From a bacterium (GTDB lineage Bacteria > Patescibacteriota > Microgenomatia > UBA1406 > GWC2-37-13): 64,000 bases of DNA. A model generated the notes under the pieces. That model worked only from the letters and a program-made list of their open reading frames with translations, was not told the DNA's origin and did not search any database. The translations under genes were made by a program, and so were the position numbers. The stretch lies in assembly GCA_029573715.1 (NCBI GenBank), contig JAKQDR010000105.1, positions 1 to 64,000 on the forward strand, given 5' to 3'. Positions 14,273 through 25,200 of the stretch are shown here, piece after piece; the stretch's first letter is position 1, and the number at the start of each line of letters is the position of its first letter.

Positions 14273-14548
14273 ATGGATCTTTACGCTGAAATAACTAAAA
14301 AAATTATATTTGCCCAAAAAGCTATACTGGGGCCGGTGGCCGTGTCTATTGCATCCAAAACACCGGGACTTGACATGCACGACACCAATCACCCTTCATT
14401 CAGTTCAGATCCCAAAGAAGTGCTGGTGCAACTCGTGAAAAACTACTCGGAATTTTTCGGAGATATTTCGATAGAGGTTTGCAAAGAAGCTGCGCATGAC
14501 GCGCTCAAACAAGGAGAGAGCATCGACCTTCCCGACGTGTTGAAATAA
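14273..14548 (+). CDS. Small acidic protein in sensory cluster, unknown
   Basis: 91 residues, mostly helical, no membrane segment. It begins 3 nt after the membrane-sensor stop, so translation is probably coupled. The sequence has an N-terminal helix with K-K-I-I-F-A-Q-K and a conserved-looking D-M-H-D-T-N-H-P-S-F-S-S loop; no known domain was recognised. Its place between a membrane sensor and a soluble kinase suggests a linker or adaptor, possibly in place of a domain fused elsewhere. Confidence 0.5.
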   Translation: MDLYAEITKKIIFAQKAILGPVAVSIASKTPGLDMHDTNHPSFSSDPKEVLVQLVKNYSEFFGDISIEVCKEAAHDALKQGESIDLPDVLK

Positions 14549-14579
14549 CCAAAACATTTAGGCATAATACGGCTTCTCT

Positions 14580-15380
14580 ATGTCTTCATCACAAACCACA
14601 CCCAAGCATGTCGTTGACATGGAAGATCTTCGAAAGGTTGCTCAATCAGTTTATGCGCGCAACGCCGAGCTGGTGAAATTAGACAAAATGAAAGATGAGT
14701 TCGTTGCGCTGGCATCGCATGAACTGCGCACTCCACTTACCATCGTCAAAAACTATTTATGGCTTGCGCTTCATGAGAAAGACGAGCCCTTGGGTTCAAA
14801 TACGACGAAATATATTGATATTGCAGCCGAAACAGTAGACAGGCTTATGTTTTTGGTGGAAGATATCCTTACCATTTCCCGTATTGAAAACGGTCGAGTA
14901 ACGCTCGCAAAAGAAGATGTAGATATGGTGCCATTTGTGCGTGGCTTAGTTGAATCCTATCAGGTGAAGGCACAAGAGAAACAAATTCGACTCTCGTTTG
15001 AATCGTCGGTTGATTCTCAATTGGTGACTTTTGACAAAAATCGATTCACACAGGTGGTGATAAATATACTCGGCAATGCACTCAAGTTTACCCCTGTCGG
15101 AGGCGCCGTGCGTGTTTCAGTTGACATTGAGGATGGGGCGATATGTATGGTGCGGGTTTCTGATACGGGCCCCGGCGTAGCATCAGATAAGCAAGCGAGT
15201 CTCTTTACGAAATTTGGGAAAATCGATGATTCCTATGCAAATTTGCCCAATGTTAATGGTACAGGGCTGGGCCTCTACATTTCCAAAGAAATTATGCATC
15301 TGCATGAAGGAACTCTGACCGCTGAGTCAGTATGGGGCAAAGGCTCGACATTTATTGCATCTTTACCAATTACCAAGTAG
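14580..15380 (+). CDS. Soluble sensor histidine kinase (HisKA + HATPase_c)
   Basis: 266 residues and no membrane helix. A short helical lead-in (1-40) enters the HisKA dimerisation domain with phospho-acceptor His47 in ALASHELRTPL. The HATPase_c domain shows the N-box NILGNALKFT, the G1 box VSDTGPGVA, an F-box LFTKFGK and the G2 box GTGLGLYISKEI. All catalytic motifs are intact. There is no PAS or other sensory domain, so input probably comes from the membrane protein encoded two genes upstream. The partner is likely the receiver at 15390, which begins 9 nt after this stop. Confidence 0.93.
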   Translation: MSSSQTTPKHVVDMEDLRKVAQSVYARNAELVKLDKMKDEFVALASHELRTPLTIVKNYLWLALHEKDEPLGSNTTKYIDIAAETVDRLMFLVEDILTISRIENGRVTLAKEDVDMVPFVRGLVESYQVKAQEKQIRLSFESSVDSQLVTFDKNRFTQVVINILGNALKFTPVGGAVRVSVDIEDGAICMVRVSDTGPGVASDKQASLFTKFGKIDDSYANLPNVNGTGLGLYISKEIMHLHEGTLTAESVWGKGSTFIASLPITK

Positions 15381-15389
15381 AATTAGGAT

Positions 15390-15770
15390 ATGGATGACTT
15401 CACCAAAACCATATTACTAGCAGAAGATGAATCCGCTCTTCGCGACCTGTACAAGAATTTATTGGTAAAAGAAGGATATGATGTCACTGCGGTAGACAAT
15501 GGCCAAGCAGCATATGATCAGCTCATATCACGCAAGTTTGACTTGTTGCTTCTTGACATTCTAATGCCCAAACTTTCAGGTTTGGATCTTTTGGAACGTT
15601 TGCAAAAAGAAGACAAATTAGGAGCTGCAGTTCGTACGGTCATGCTTACCAATCTTTCTGACGATTCAAAAATCGCAGAAGCCCTCAAATATGGTATACG
15701 AGGATACATGGTAAAAAGCAACTATACGCCAGATACATTCATAGAAGAAGTGCGACACTACTTGGAATAG
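15390..15770 (+). CDS. Single-domain response regulator (receiver only)
   Basis: 126 residues, a complete receiver domain and nothing else. Acidic pocket residues Glu12/Asp13, phospho-acceptor Asp56 in LLLLDILMPK, the Thr in V-M-L-T-N-L-S and the Lys in YMVKS are all present. With no output domain it must act by protein contact, like CheY or Spo0F, possibly relaying to another kinase or regulator outside the window. It is paired with the histidine kinase directly upstream and converges with the ATPase gene at 15776. Confidence 0.93.
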   Translation: MDDFTKTILLAEDESALRDLYKNLLVKEGYDVTAVDNGQAAYDQLISRKFDLLLLDILMPKLSGLDLLERLQKEDKLGAAVRTVMLTNLSDDSKIAEALKYGIRGYMVKSNYTPDTFIEEVRHYLE

Positions 15771-15775
15771 CCATT

Positions 15776-18139
15776 TTATAGTTTTGCGCGTTGTGCAATT
15801 TCTGCTTCTATTATATCTCGTGGTTTCCCGTGCTTAAGCCGTGAGAGTTGAATGACCGCCTGAGCGACTTTTTCACCTTTTGCTTTTTCTTCAAGATGCT
15901 TCGCATAGTCTTTGGTCAAGTCAACTGAAAATGGAGGCACCGGCTCGTTGTTTACTATGGTTTTCATGTATGCATGGAAGCGTTCTTGATTCACAATATC
16001 ATTTTCATTGAATATAGGTTGAAATTCTCTTTGAATAAATGATGCATCAGTTACTCCAGTTCGAAGCACCATCATGGTACCTACGTTACCGAAAACGGCA
16101 TTCTTCACCTCTTCATCCATCTGTCCGATAAATTGGTTAGCTACCGTCAATGCCAGTTTATATTTTCGAGCTTCAGATAGTATGGTTGCGAAATCAGGTG
16201 TGGCGAAGTTTTGAAACTCATCGACATAGAGGAAAAATTCTCGTCGTTTTTCTATAGGTGTGTCGACGCGACTCATGGCAGCAGCGAGTATCTTGGGAAC
16301 AATAAGGAGTCCTAAGAAAGTTGAGTTTTCTTCACCCACTTTTCCTTTTGATAAATTGATTAATAATATTTTGCCGTCATCCATGACGGATCGAAAATCA
16401 AATGCTGATTTACTCTGGCCAATGATGTTGCGCATCATTTTGTTGGTCACAAAACGTCCGAATTTTGAAACGATATAGTCAAGGACTTCTGATTTATGAA
16501 AGTCTGATGTTTGTGCTATTTGATCTGTCCAATAGCGACGAATAATGGGGTCTTGCACCTTGGGCAAAAGTTCTTGTACAAATTTTTGATCTGTCATAAC
16601 TCGGACAATCTCTATGAATGTAGATCCGGGTTCGCACATGATGGTGAGCATGGCGTTTCGCACCGCATGTTCAAATCGAGGGCCGATGATACCTGTTCGT
16701 TGAGGGTCATAGAGTTTGTACATCAGGTTGATTATGGCGCCCGTGATAAAATGTTTCTGCTCTTCGGTCTGGGATTCAAGTAGATTGAGCCCAATGGGAC
16801 GCTCGGTATCTGAAGGGTCAAAGAGAATGACATCTTCTGCCCGCTGAGGGGGGATAAAGCGCAAGGCGTCTTCGATGAGGTCGCCGTGAGGGTCGATAAC
16901 GCACACGCCGTAACCTGCACGAATATCTTGTTTGATCATTTCAACCAAAAGCTCCGATTTTCCCGTACCGGTTCGTCCGATGATATATGCATGACGCATA
17001 CGATCTTTAAGCATCAGATGCACTGGTCTTTTGACACCGCGATAATGTGCAAATCCCATAAGCGTTCCGCCTTCAGTCGGCACCTCTGCATGCACGGGTG
17101 CTGTTTTAGCTTTGAGCCATACAATATGTGGGGTCTCAACCGTTTTATTTGGAAAGTGGTAAATACTTGCCAATTCTTCAGTGGAGAGCACCGAGATGAG
17201 CTTCCCGAACGGAATAAGCTCTGCCATCGGGAAAAATTTATAAATGAAGTTAGTCATAAAGCCACCTTTCCATACAATCTTTGGGGAGCTCAGCGTATTT
17301 TGATCAGAGTTAAACTGTGAAAATGCCGCTTTAATATTGCGCACGTGCACGTCAGCGCTCTGCTTGGTCGGTGAACACACGACATAACGAATCATTACTT
17401 CGTATAAGGGCCGGGTAATTTTTTCATCGACTTTTTCAAGCATTTTGTGGTCTGTTCTAAATGTGGCTTTATCAGGATTTGACTCCTGTTTTTTATTGCT
17501 TGATATGTATGATTTACCCATATGTCGCCATTTTTTAGTAGTGGGCCGTATAAGTATTTGTATGATGGCACCTTCCTCATCGCCCATTTTGGTGAGTGCA
17601 GAAACAGTTGAGGATAAACTATCGGTGGGGAGGTCTCGATACGTCTTAAGCGGCATGAATTTTTTGTTTTTCTGTGCGAGACATCCGTAAGAGATTTTTC
17701 CTTCTTGAGTGAAAATATTTGGTTCATCAACTTTGCGTATACTCGCCTGGGGATAATAGCTATACACCGTCTTCTCGACAAGATCTATAAGTCTGTTTGG
17801 TGCTGAAACATAAAAGCGTATCTCTCCTTTCTTTCCTACTATTTCAAAGGCAAGCACATCTTCAATCTCAAGAAATGAGAAAAATCCGGTTTTTTTCAGC
17901 CCTGCAAATGAAGCAAACATTTGCTCCGCGGCATCGATTTTTATTTCATTATCTTTGGTAAGTTGCACCTCAAGCGTGGACATTTCCAAAGATACGTGCA
18001 TTCGTTTGCGAAGTCGCATGATAAATATCAAGATGTATCCAAAAATCGTAGTTAGTCCCACCGCAAAAAAAATAAGGAACACAATAAGCAACATGCTAGT
18101 AATTTGGTCCACAAACCCCCCATAAGACGTCTGATTCAT
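15776..18139 (-). CDS. VirD4/TraD-like T4SS ATPase (DNA-binding domain family)
   Basis: 787 residues from the ATG at 18139, which has a TACAAT box just upstream; a longer frame to 18190 has none. One N-terminal membrane helix (about 10-38) is followed by an unassigned region and a RecA-like motor: Walker A IIGRTGTGKSELL near residue 400, D-P-H-G-D-L, and Walker B FFLYVDEFQNF. The C-terminal Q-F-I-G-Q-M sensor-like motif matches TraD/VirD4/TraG and HerA-related ATPases. It is probably an inner-membrane hexamer that moves DNA or protein. The pilin-like genes at the window start may belong to the same type IV-like apparatus. The rest of a T4SS is not in the window. Confidence 0.82.
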   Translation of the reverse strand: MNQTSYGGFVDQITSMLLIVFLIFFAVGLTTIFGYILIFIMRLRKRMHVSLEMSTLEVQLTKDNEIKIDAAEQMFASFAGLKKTGFFSFLEIEDVLAFEIVGKKGEIRFYVSAPNRLIDLVEKTVYSYYPQASIRKVDEPNIFTQEGKISYGCLAQKNKKFMPLKTYRDLPTDSLSSTVSALTKMGDEEGAIIQILIRPTTKKWRHMGKSYISSNKKQESNPDKATFRTDHKMLEKVDEKITRPLYEVMIRYVVCSPTKQSADVHVRNIKAAFSQFNSDQNTLSSPKIVWKGGFMTNFIYKFFPMAELIPFGKLISVLSTEELASIYHFPNKTVETPHIVWLKAKTAPVHAEVPTEGGTLMGFAHYRGVKRPVHLMLKDRMRHAYIIGRTGTGKSELLVEMIKQDIRAGYGVCVIDPHGDLIEDALRFIPPQRAEDVILFDPSDTERPIGLNLLESQTEEQKHFITGAIINLMYKLYDPQRTGIIGPRFEHAVRNAMLTIMCEPGSTFIEIVRVMTDQKFVQELLPKVQDPIIRRYWTDQIAQTSDFHKSEVLDYIVSKFGRFVTNKMMRNIIGQSKSAFDFRSVMDDGKILLINLSKGKVGEENSTFLGLLIVPKILAAAMSRVDTPIEKRREFFLYVDEFQNFATPDFATILSEARKYKLALTVANQFIGQMDEEVKNAVFGNVGTMMVLRTGVTDASFIQREFQPIFNENDIVNQERFHAYMKTIVNNEPVPPFSVDLTKDYAKHLEEKAKGEKVAQAVIQLSRLKHGKPRDIIEAEIAQRAKL

Positions 18140-18237
18140 GCCACCATTGTAGTGTTTTAAGCCATGTGAATGCAAGAGTATTTGGTACACACAACCTCCT
18201 TTCTTATCGCACCGCTATTATGTATACTCCACTTGAT

Positions 18238-18672
18238 ATGAAACTCACGTCCATTCGATTGAAACATATTTTTGAGGGTGTTTTCTTGTCTCTTTTGATT
18301 ATCTGGTTACTTATATCTGTTGGTTTGGCGGTATGGTTTGGGCCTTCAAACTTTCGATTGATTGGGTCAGACAATCGATCGCACACTGCATATTTGCGGG
18401 CAGCAGTTGAGCTTGGTGATACACATCTTATTAATGAAGTTTTTTTTGATTCGCTTGTTCAGCAATACCCATTAGTATTTGGAGCGTATTTGAAGCAAGA
18501 TGAGTGGGTTGAGCGACTAAATGATCTTGAGGCACGATCTGCTCAAAGTCGTGACGTACTTGTTGCACTCGCTGTTTTGCATGAGCGTATGGGTGAAGCA
18601 CTGACAGCAGCAACATATTGGGAGCGTGTTGGGCTTATAGATCCAAACTATGTGCGCGCTGATGTCCGGTGA
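18238..18672 (+). CDS. Membrane-anchored protein with helical repeat-like domain
   Basis: 144 residues. TATACT (18223-18228) ends 9 nt before this ATG, which decides the start over in-frame upstream Mets. A single membrane helix (about 12-36) is followed by an alpha-helical outside domain. The segment A-V-L-H-E-R-M-G-E-A-L-T-A-A-T-Y-W-E-R-V-G near the C-terminus looks like one TPR-like hairpin. Its stop overlaps the upstream part of the mscL frame, but mscL has its own -10. The function is unknown; TPR-like units usually mediate protein contacts. Confidence 0.55.
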   Translation: MKLTSIRLKHIFEGVFLSLLIIWLLISVGLAVWFGPSNFRLIGSDNRSHTAYLRAAVELGDTHLINEVFFDSLVQQYPLVFGAYLKQDEWVERLNDLEARSAQSRDVLVALAVLHERMGEALTAATYWERVGLIDPNYVRADVR

Positions 18673-18704
18673 TTGATCTGACGATTTCAAAGTATAATTT
18701 TCTT

Positions 18705-19070
18705 ATGCATAAGCTTATAAAAGAGCCACAAAAACAAGTGGTATCTGTACTTGCAGATTTTGCCAACTTCATCCGAAAACAGAATGTTGTGGGGCTTGCA
18801 GTTGGCATTATTCTTGGTTCATCGGCAAAAGCTGTTGTGGACGCATTGGTGACTGACATTTTTAACCCTTTGATTGGACTTTTGATGGGAGGCATTGACT
18901 TGAGTGAACAAGCTTTTTGTCTTAGTAGGGTGGGTGAGGTTTGTCAGAATAAGCTTGCGTGGGGACATTTTGTTACGGTGCTTATTCAGTTTGTTATCGT
19001 GGCGGCTGTCGTGTACGTGGTGATAGAAAAGACCATGAGATTTTTTATGAACGAGGATAAAAAGAAATAA
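18705..19070 (+). CDS. mscL: Large-conductance mechanosensitive channel
   Basis: 121 residues from the ATG at 18705; TATAAT (18693-18698) ends 6 nt upstream. The family signature is clear: F-A-N-F-I-R-K-Q-N-V-V-G-L-A-V-G-I-I-L-G-S in helix 1, the D-I-F-N-P-L-I-G-L stretch, a short outer loop with two Cys (CLSRVGEVC), and a second helix followed by the E-K-T-M-R-F cytoplasmic segment. The pentameric channel opens on membrane tension to release osmolytes. The loop cysteines are unusual and might form a disulfide. Length is slightly below the E. coli protein (136). Confidence 0.93.
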   Translation: MHKLIKEPQKQVVSVLADFANFIRKQNVVGLAVGIILGSSAKAVVDALVTDIFNPLIGLLMGGIDLSEQAFCLSRVGEVCQNKLAWGHFVTVLIQFVIVAAVVYVVIEKTMRFFMNEDKKK

Positions 19071-19102
19071 TTCTTCACATGAACTCTTTTTTCGCGTTTC
19101 TT

Positions 19103-19132
19103 TATATTCACATATATTCACATATATTCACA
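19103..19132. repeat. 10-bp tandem repeat in AT-rich intergenic DNA
   Basis: Three near-perfect copies of a 10-bp TATATTCACA-type unit, followed by alternating AT. It lies in the 130-bp gap before the giant surface-protein gene. Helical-period AT repeats can bend DNA or vary in length by slippage. Confidence 0.7.
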
Positions 19133-19200
19133 CACATATATATATACTATCTTTACATTCTCTTGCTTTTTCTTCTTGTTTTGTACTACATTGAGCTTCA

Positions 19201-22200
19201 ATGGATAGTGTACACATCAAACCGTTTTGGAAACGGAGGACGTTCTTTTTATGGCTTCGCAGAGCCCTGTCGTTTGGGATGATGTGTTTTATCCTGCTTC
19301 AGGGATCTCGATTAATTACCTCACTTGCTGCGCCGGTTCCTTACGTATGGGATTTTACGACTCCTGCAGATTATGTTGTTTCAGATTCAGCATCGGTCGA
19401 GGTGAACTCAAATACTGCTCGGCTCAAGGTTCAAAATTACAGCGTTGATGCAAACACCAAACTACTTCTCCATTTGGATGAATCAACTGGAAACCCTATT
19501 GATTCATCCGGCACCCCTCACTCTGTCACCGCAACTGATATCAGTTATGCGTCTGGTCGACTCAATAACGCCGCTGTATTTGACGGTGTTGGCTCGCAGC
19601 TTACAGTGCCTGATTCGACAGGCATTTCTCTAAGCACCAGCCATACAATTGAAGCATGGGTGAGCTTGGCAAGCGCGTTTTCAGCACACAGCAGCTACAC
19701 TAGACAACCCATTTTTGATAAAGGTTCGCACCAACTCTATTTTGAAAGAGACACAGGGGAGTTGGTATACGAGCTTGCCCGCGCTGATCAAACTACATGG
19801 CAGCATGTGGCAGGTCCAATCACAAGTGACACCCCAGGTTCGGAGGCAGAAAGCACTTCCGGGGTTGGTGGAGGGACGTGGGATTATGATGGAAAATCCG
19901 CGATCTCATCTATGATCCATATTGGAAGCAATATGTATGTGGGCACAGGCGCTGGTTTATCAGATGCAGAAGTGTGGCGATGGAACGGAGTAAGTTGGAC
20001 CATGATAGGGGGCGATGGAATAAGAGGGAGTTGGGTTAATCAAAAATACGAGATAGTTTCAGCTATGGCAAACGATGGGAATATCCTTTATGTAGGTTTG
20101 GGTTCAACGACACTCGGTAACGACGGTGATGCTGAGGTGTGGAGTATGGATACATCTAGCGACAGCAACAATTGGGTGAAGATTGGTGGCGATGGAGTAA
20201 ATGGAAGCTGGAATTATGTTTTGACCACTCAAGGTCCGTTTGAGATTGTCAATACACTGCATTTTGTCGCGGGAGCTTTATATGCGGGGCTTGGCAACAC
20301 CTCTGCGTCAACTTCAAATTCAGACGGTGAAGTGTGGCGCTTTAGCAGTGGCACTTGGACCAAGGTTGGAGGTGATTCTGGACAGGACGGATATGGTTGG
20401 ACCACGGCTGCACGACAAGAAGAGGTGGTCAGCTTAACATCGGACGGGACATATTTATATGCGGGACTTGGGGCAAGTGCTGGAGATGGTGATGTCTGGC
20501 GAGCTACATTAGAATCCCTTGCTGCAACACCAAGTTGGGAAAAGATAGGTGGTGATGGAACTGGATGGGGCGCCTCCACATTTGAAAAGGTGAGTGCTTT
20601 GTATGCGCAGGGAGGATATATTTATGCAGGTCTTGGTACGAGCGCCGCAGGTGATGGAGAAGTATGGCGCTATAACGGCAGTTCTTGGACGAAAATCGGC
20701 GAATGTCCTTCGACCAGTAACTGCACTACGCAAGGATGGCGAAATAATCTATACGAACAAATCTGGTCCATTACCGGTGACGGTACAAATGTATATGTGA
20801 GTATGGGTAACACAGCGAGTGATAATGATGTGTGGCGATTTGATGATGCCGGAACTGAGGCGACAGCTGATGATGTGTGGACAATGATTGCGGGAAGCAC
20901 GGGAGCAACTGATATAGGCAACACGCACCACATTGCGCGCGTTGTGTACCACGACGGTACAGATTTGTACGTGGGACTGCAGCAAACAAGCAATACGTTT
21001 CCTGGTGAAGTATGGAAATGGACAGGAACTCAGTATATATGGACAATAATCGGAGGTAACTTTATCAATGATAGTTGGGGGTTCTACCCCATATCACGAG
21101 TTGAGACCATGTTGAGCACCGGTGATAAGCTGTATGTGGGATTAGGTGCTACAGGCAACGGAAGATATGGTGGGGGCCATGTATATGAATTCGATGGAGT
21201 AGCATGGGACAGAATTGGTGGCATGGGCAAACAAAATAGTTGGAATGGAGTGTTTTCACCTCTTGCTAATTATGAAAGTGTTCCTTCTCTTGCCGAATAT
21301 GAGGGCAAGTTGTATGCAGGGTTGGGCAGCAGTGCGGGTGATGGGGAGGTTTGGGGGTATGGTGTAGTTGAGAATGATCAATGGACAAGGATAGGAGGGG
21401 ATGCCAATACGATGGTTGCTGTTGCGGAGAGTGGTACCAATAATCGCATTATGTCAACGGGGAATGGAACCACCTGGACCTCTCGCACCAATCCAGATGA
21501 CAACGATTGGACAGGCTTAGTCCATGCAAACGATCAGTATGTCGCCGTCGCCTCAAGCGGCACGGGTAATCGCGTGATGACATCACCAGATGGTATTACG
21601 TGGACAATACGTACAAGCGCCGCTGACAATGATTGGCGCTCAGTTACGTATGGAAAAGGTCTATTTGTCGCCGTCGCCTCAAGCGGCACGGGTAATCGCG
21701 TGATGACATCACCAGATGGTATTACGTGGACAATACGTACAAGCGCCGCTGACATATCGTGGAATTCTATAACATATGGGAATGGAGTTTTTGTGGCAGT
21801 TGCCAATGATGGAGTGGTGGAGAGTGTCATGACATCATCCGATGGACTCAGCTGGACAATCCAATCAGCCGCGAATAGTAATGCTTGGGAAGCAGTATCG
21901 TTTGGAAACAATACGTTTGTCGCGGTAGCTTCAACAGGTACCAATAATAGAGCCATGACCTCTCCGGATGGTGCTACTTGGACTATTCGGACAACTCCAA
22001 GTAGTAATACCAATACTTGGACCGCCGTAGCATTTCATCAAAGTTACAACAGCAATAATGGTTTATTTGTCGCGGTGGCCGACACTGGCACGACTTCACG
22101 TGTCATGAGTTCGACTAATAATGGTGCCACGTGGACATTGCGCGCGACACCATTTAGTAATGCTTGGGCTGCCGTTGCAACGCCGACCGGTTGGTCGAGT

Positions 22201-25200
22201 GGGGCTGGCATAGAGGTTATTGCATCAATGTCAACATATACTTGTCCCAACGCAACAACATCCTGTTTGTATGTGGGCACGGGAATTTCTGCCAATGATG
22301 GGAAGGTCTTTGTGTATGATCAAAGTTCATGGCAGCAGATTGCTGGTAATGGCACCATTGGTAGTTGGGAAGGGTTAGGCATCGAATCAGTGAATGCGCT
22401 CACTGTTTACAACAGTAAACTGTATGCTGCTTTAGGCAACACGGCTCCTTCTGCGTCAAATGGCGATGCCGAGATTTGGGAATACACAGGTAATGGTACT
22501 GCCTGGAACAAGGTCGCCGGTGACGGCATAAATGATAGCTGGAATTATTCTGGGGCCATAGCTTATGGCCCCTATGAAAGCATCAATGCCACAGCCGTGT
22601 ACGATGGATACTTTTATGTGGGCCTTGGCAACAGTGCTGACGGATCTTCATTTGCAGACTCTGAAGTATGGAGGTGGGACGGTTTGGCAAGTTGGGAAAA
22701 GGTGGGTGGGGATGGATTAAATGGTAGCTGGGATGACAGTCAAAACTTTGAAGCAGTCCGATCAATGACGGTATACAACGGAGAATTATATGTTGGTCTG
22801 GGAGATACCGCTGCCGTAGGACTTGTAGATGGTGAGGTGTGGAAATGGAACGGAGTCACATGGACACTTATTGGAGGCGAAGACTCTGTAAATAGTAGTT
22901 GGTCTGATTCAGTGACTCCCCGGAAAGAACAGGTTTATAGCCTTGCGACATTTAATGGAAGACTGTACGCAGGTTTAGGGAATAGTGTGGGGGACGCTGC
23001 GATTTGGGCTTATGGTCGCAATCAGATAGTGCGGACTACCTCTGATGTATCGCATACCACTGATTGGATGCATGTAGCGGCAGTATATGATCAATCTCTC
23101 GGTTCTGACCAATTAAAACTGTACATTAACGGAGTCGAGAAGGGTGTCACGAGCGCTTCTGTGAATACGGTCGATAACTCGCTGCCGCTTCTTGTTGGGT
23201 CAGAATATGGTACTCGCTATCAGGGTGATCGACATGGTTATTATACGGGAAGGCTGGACGAAATTCGCTTTTCAAACAATGTTCGAACTACATTTAATCT
23301 AACTCCTTATTCAAACCAACCCCATGCTGTGGCACCGAATGTGCCACAGTTCACATCGGGTGTTAAAGAGTGGGCGAGTTTTGATACAAGTGGGGCCGTT
23401 GAGGGTCAGGGGATACGATACCGACTTTCAGTAGATGGAGGTAACACATGGAAATACTGGAATACGGGTTCATCAGCGTGGGCAACATCAACTATCAATT
23501 TCGCGACCGACGATGAGGCGACTATTCTTTCTCGTGTAAATGACAAAGCTACCATTGACGCAAATATTGCATCGCTTGTTGCCGGTTCGGGAGGAATAAG
23601 CTGGCAGGCGATATTAAATGGTGACGGTGATACACAAGTTACGTTAAATTCAGTCACCATAACTGCAGAACCAGACACAGATTCTCCTTCAAATCCAACT
23701 GTTATAAATGCGCTTTCCGCCTCAAGCGGAGGTATCCCCATTGATTCAGACACATGGTATGCTCATACCAATCCTCACTTTACCTGGTCAGGGGCTGATG
23801 ATGGGGATGGATCAGGGGTTGCCGGATATTTTGTGGTGTTTGAGCAGGCGACCAAAATCGCCATTACGCCAACTCCTCCATCCACAGAAGCATTTTCGTA
23901 TGTATGTGATGATGACCCTGAGCTGCACGGCATGCCTCAAGCGTCACCGACCTACACTGCGTCTGGACTGACTTCAGGTGAAGTGTATTGTCTTCGAATT
24001 AAAACATACGATTATGCAGGCAATAAATCGGGAGTCCTCAGCGCATTTATTTATAAATTTGATAACGTAAACGGTGTGGCGCCCACACTCAATCCTCCCG
24101 CGCCTGCAGGATACGCTCCAGAAGACAATTACACGTTTAGTTGGCTTCCCATTGCTCTTTCAGCTAATGGCGCACCCATCGTGAAGTTGCAGTATAAGAC
24201 AGGTGCGACTGTGGGTGGTCGAGGCGACGCGTATGCCGACTGGCAAGACCTTGCGCCGACGCTCACGAGTGTTTATTTAACAGATGCATCATATCAAGAC
24301 GAAGAAAACATATTTTATTTACGCACAGTCGACGCAGCCGGCAATGCGAGTATCACTGCTTCACGCAGTTTCTATTATGCTGGCGACGGCGCATCACCCC
24401 CACAGGCACTCACGGTGAACAACACCACAAGCACAACATGTTCATTCACATTTTCATGGCAGGCGCCGGAAACTTATCTGGGTAGTAACGCGAGTCAGCT
24501 TACCTACTGTTACACGGTGAACATTCAGCCAAATGCGAACTTATGTAATGGTCGTTTTACCGCAAACGGCATTACTTCTGCCTCAAACTATTGTGACCAG
24601 AACATGAGAAATGGCATCAATACATTCTATGTAGTTGCGAAAAATCCTGAGTCACAGGGGGGCACAGTCAATTATGGAGCATATTCATCTACATCGTTTA
24701 CGCTCAACACTTCCTCACCGGGGGTGCCTGCGAATGTTGAAGTGGGTGACATATCAGTAAAAAGCCTTGAACAGTGGAAGCTCACCGTTTCATGGCTTAA
24801 GCCAACGCTTAATGGTGATGCTGTAGACAGCTATGAAGTTTGGAGATCGGAGGATGGGATTACGTTCGAGAAAATTGGAGAAACGGGTAAGCGAGGCACT
24901 GCTTATGTTGACGCAGATCTAGAACAAAAAACATATTACTATCAAGTAAACGCTTGTGATGTAGTGAAAAACTGTGGTCCTTATTCAGAAACAGTGGAGA
25001 AATATCCAACCGGCAAGTTTACAGAACCTGCCAATTTGGTGTCAGGCCCGGCGTCAAGTGATATTACCACCAAGAAAGCAACCATCACGTGGGGCACAGA
25101 CAGGGTCTCTGACTCTAAGGTGCAGTTTGGTACCGAAGCGGGTAAATATTTCACCGAAGAACCCTCAAACTCAACCCAGGTCACTGATCATGAAATCATG

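Noticed and set aside
16886-17320. 144-codon plus-strand frame inside the T4SS ATPase gene
   Set aside because: Antisense shadow over a gene with clear motifs; no promoter and no plausible product.
21534-22013. 159-codon antisense frame and possible CRISPR-like repeats
   Set aside because: The frame mirrors the BNR-like repeats of the giant gene. The repeats are 126 bp apart, in frame and coding, with no CRISPR-type short repeat and spacer pattern.
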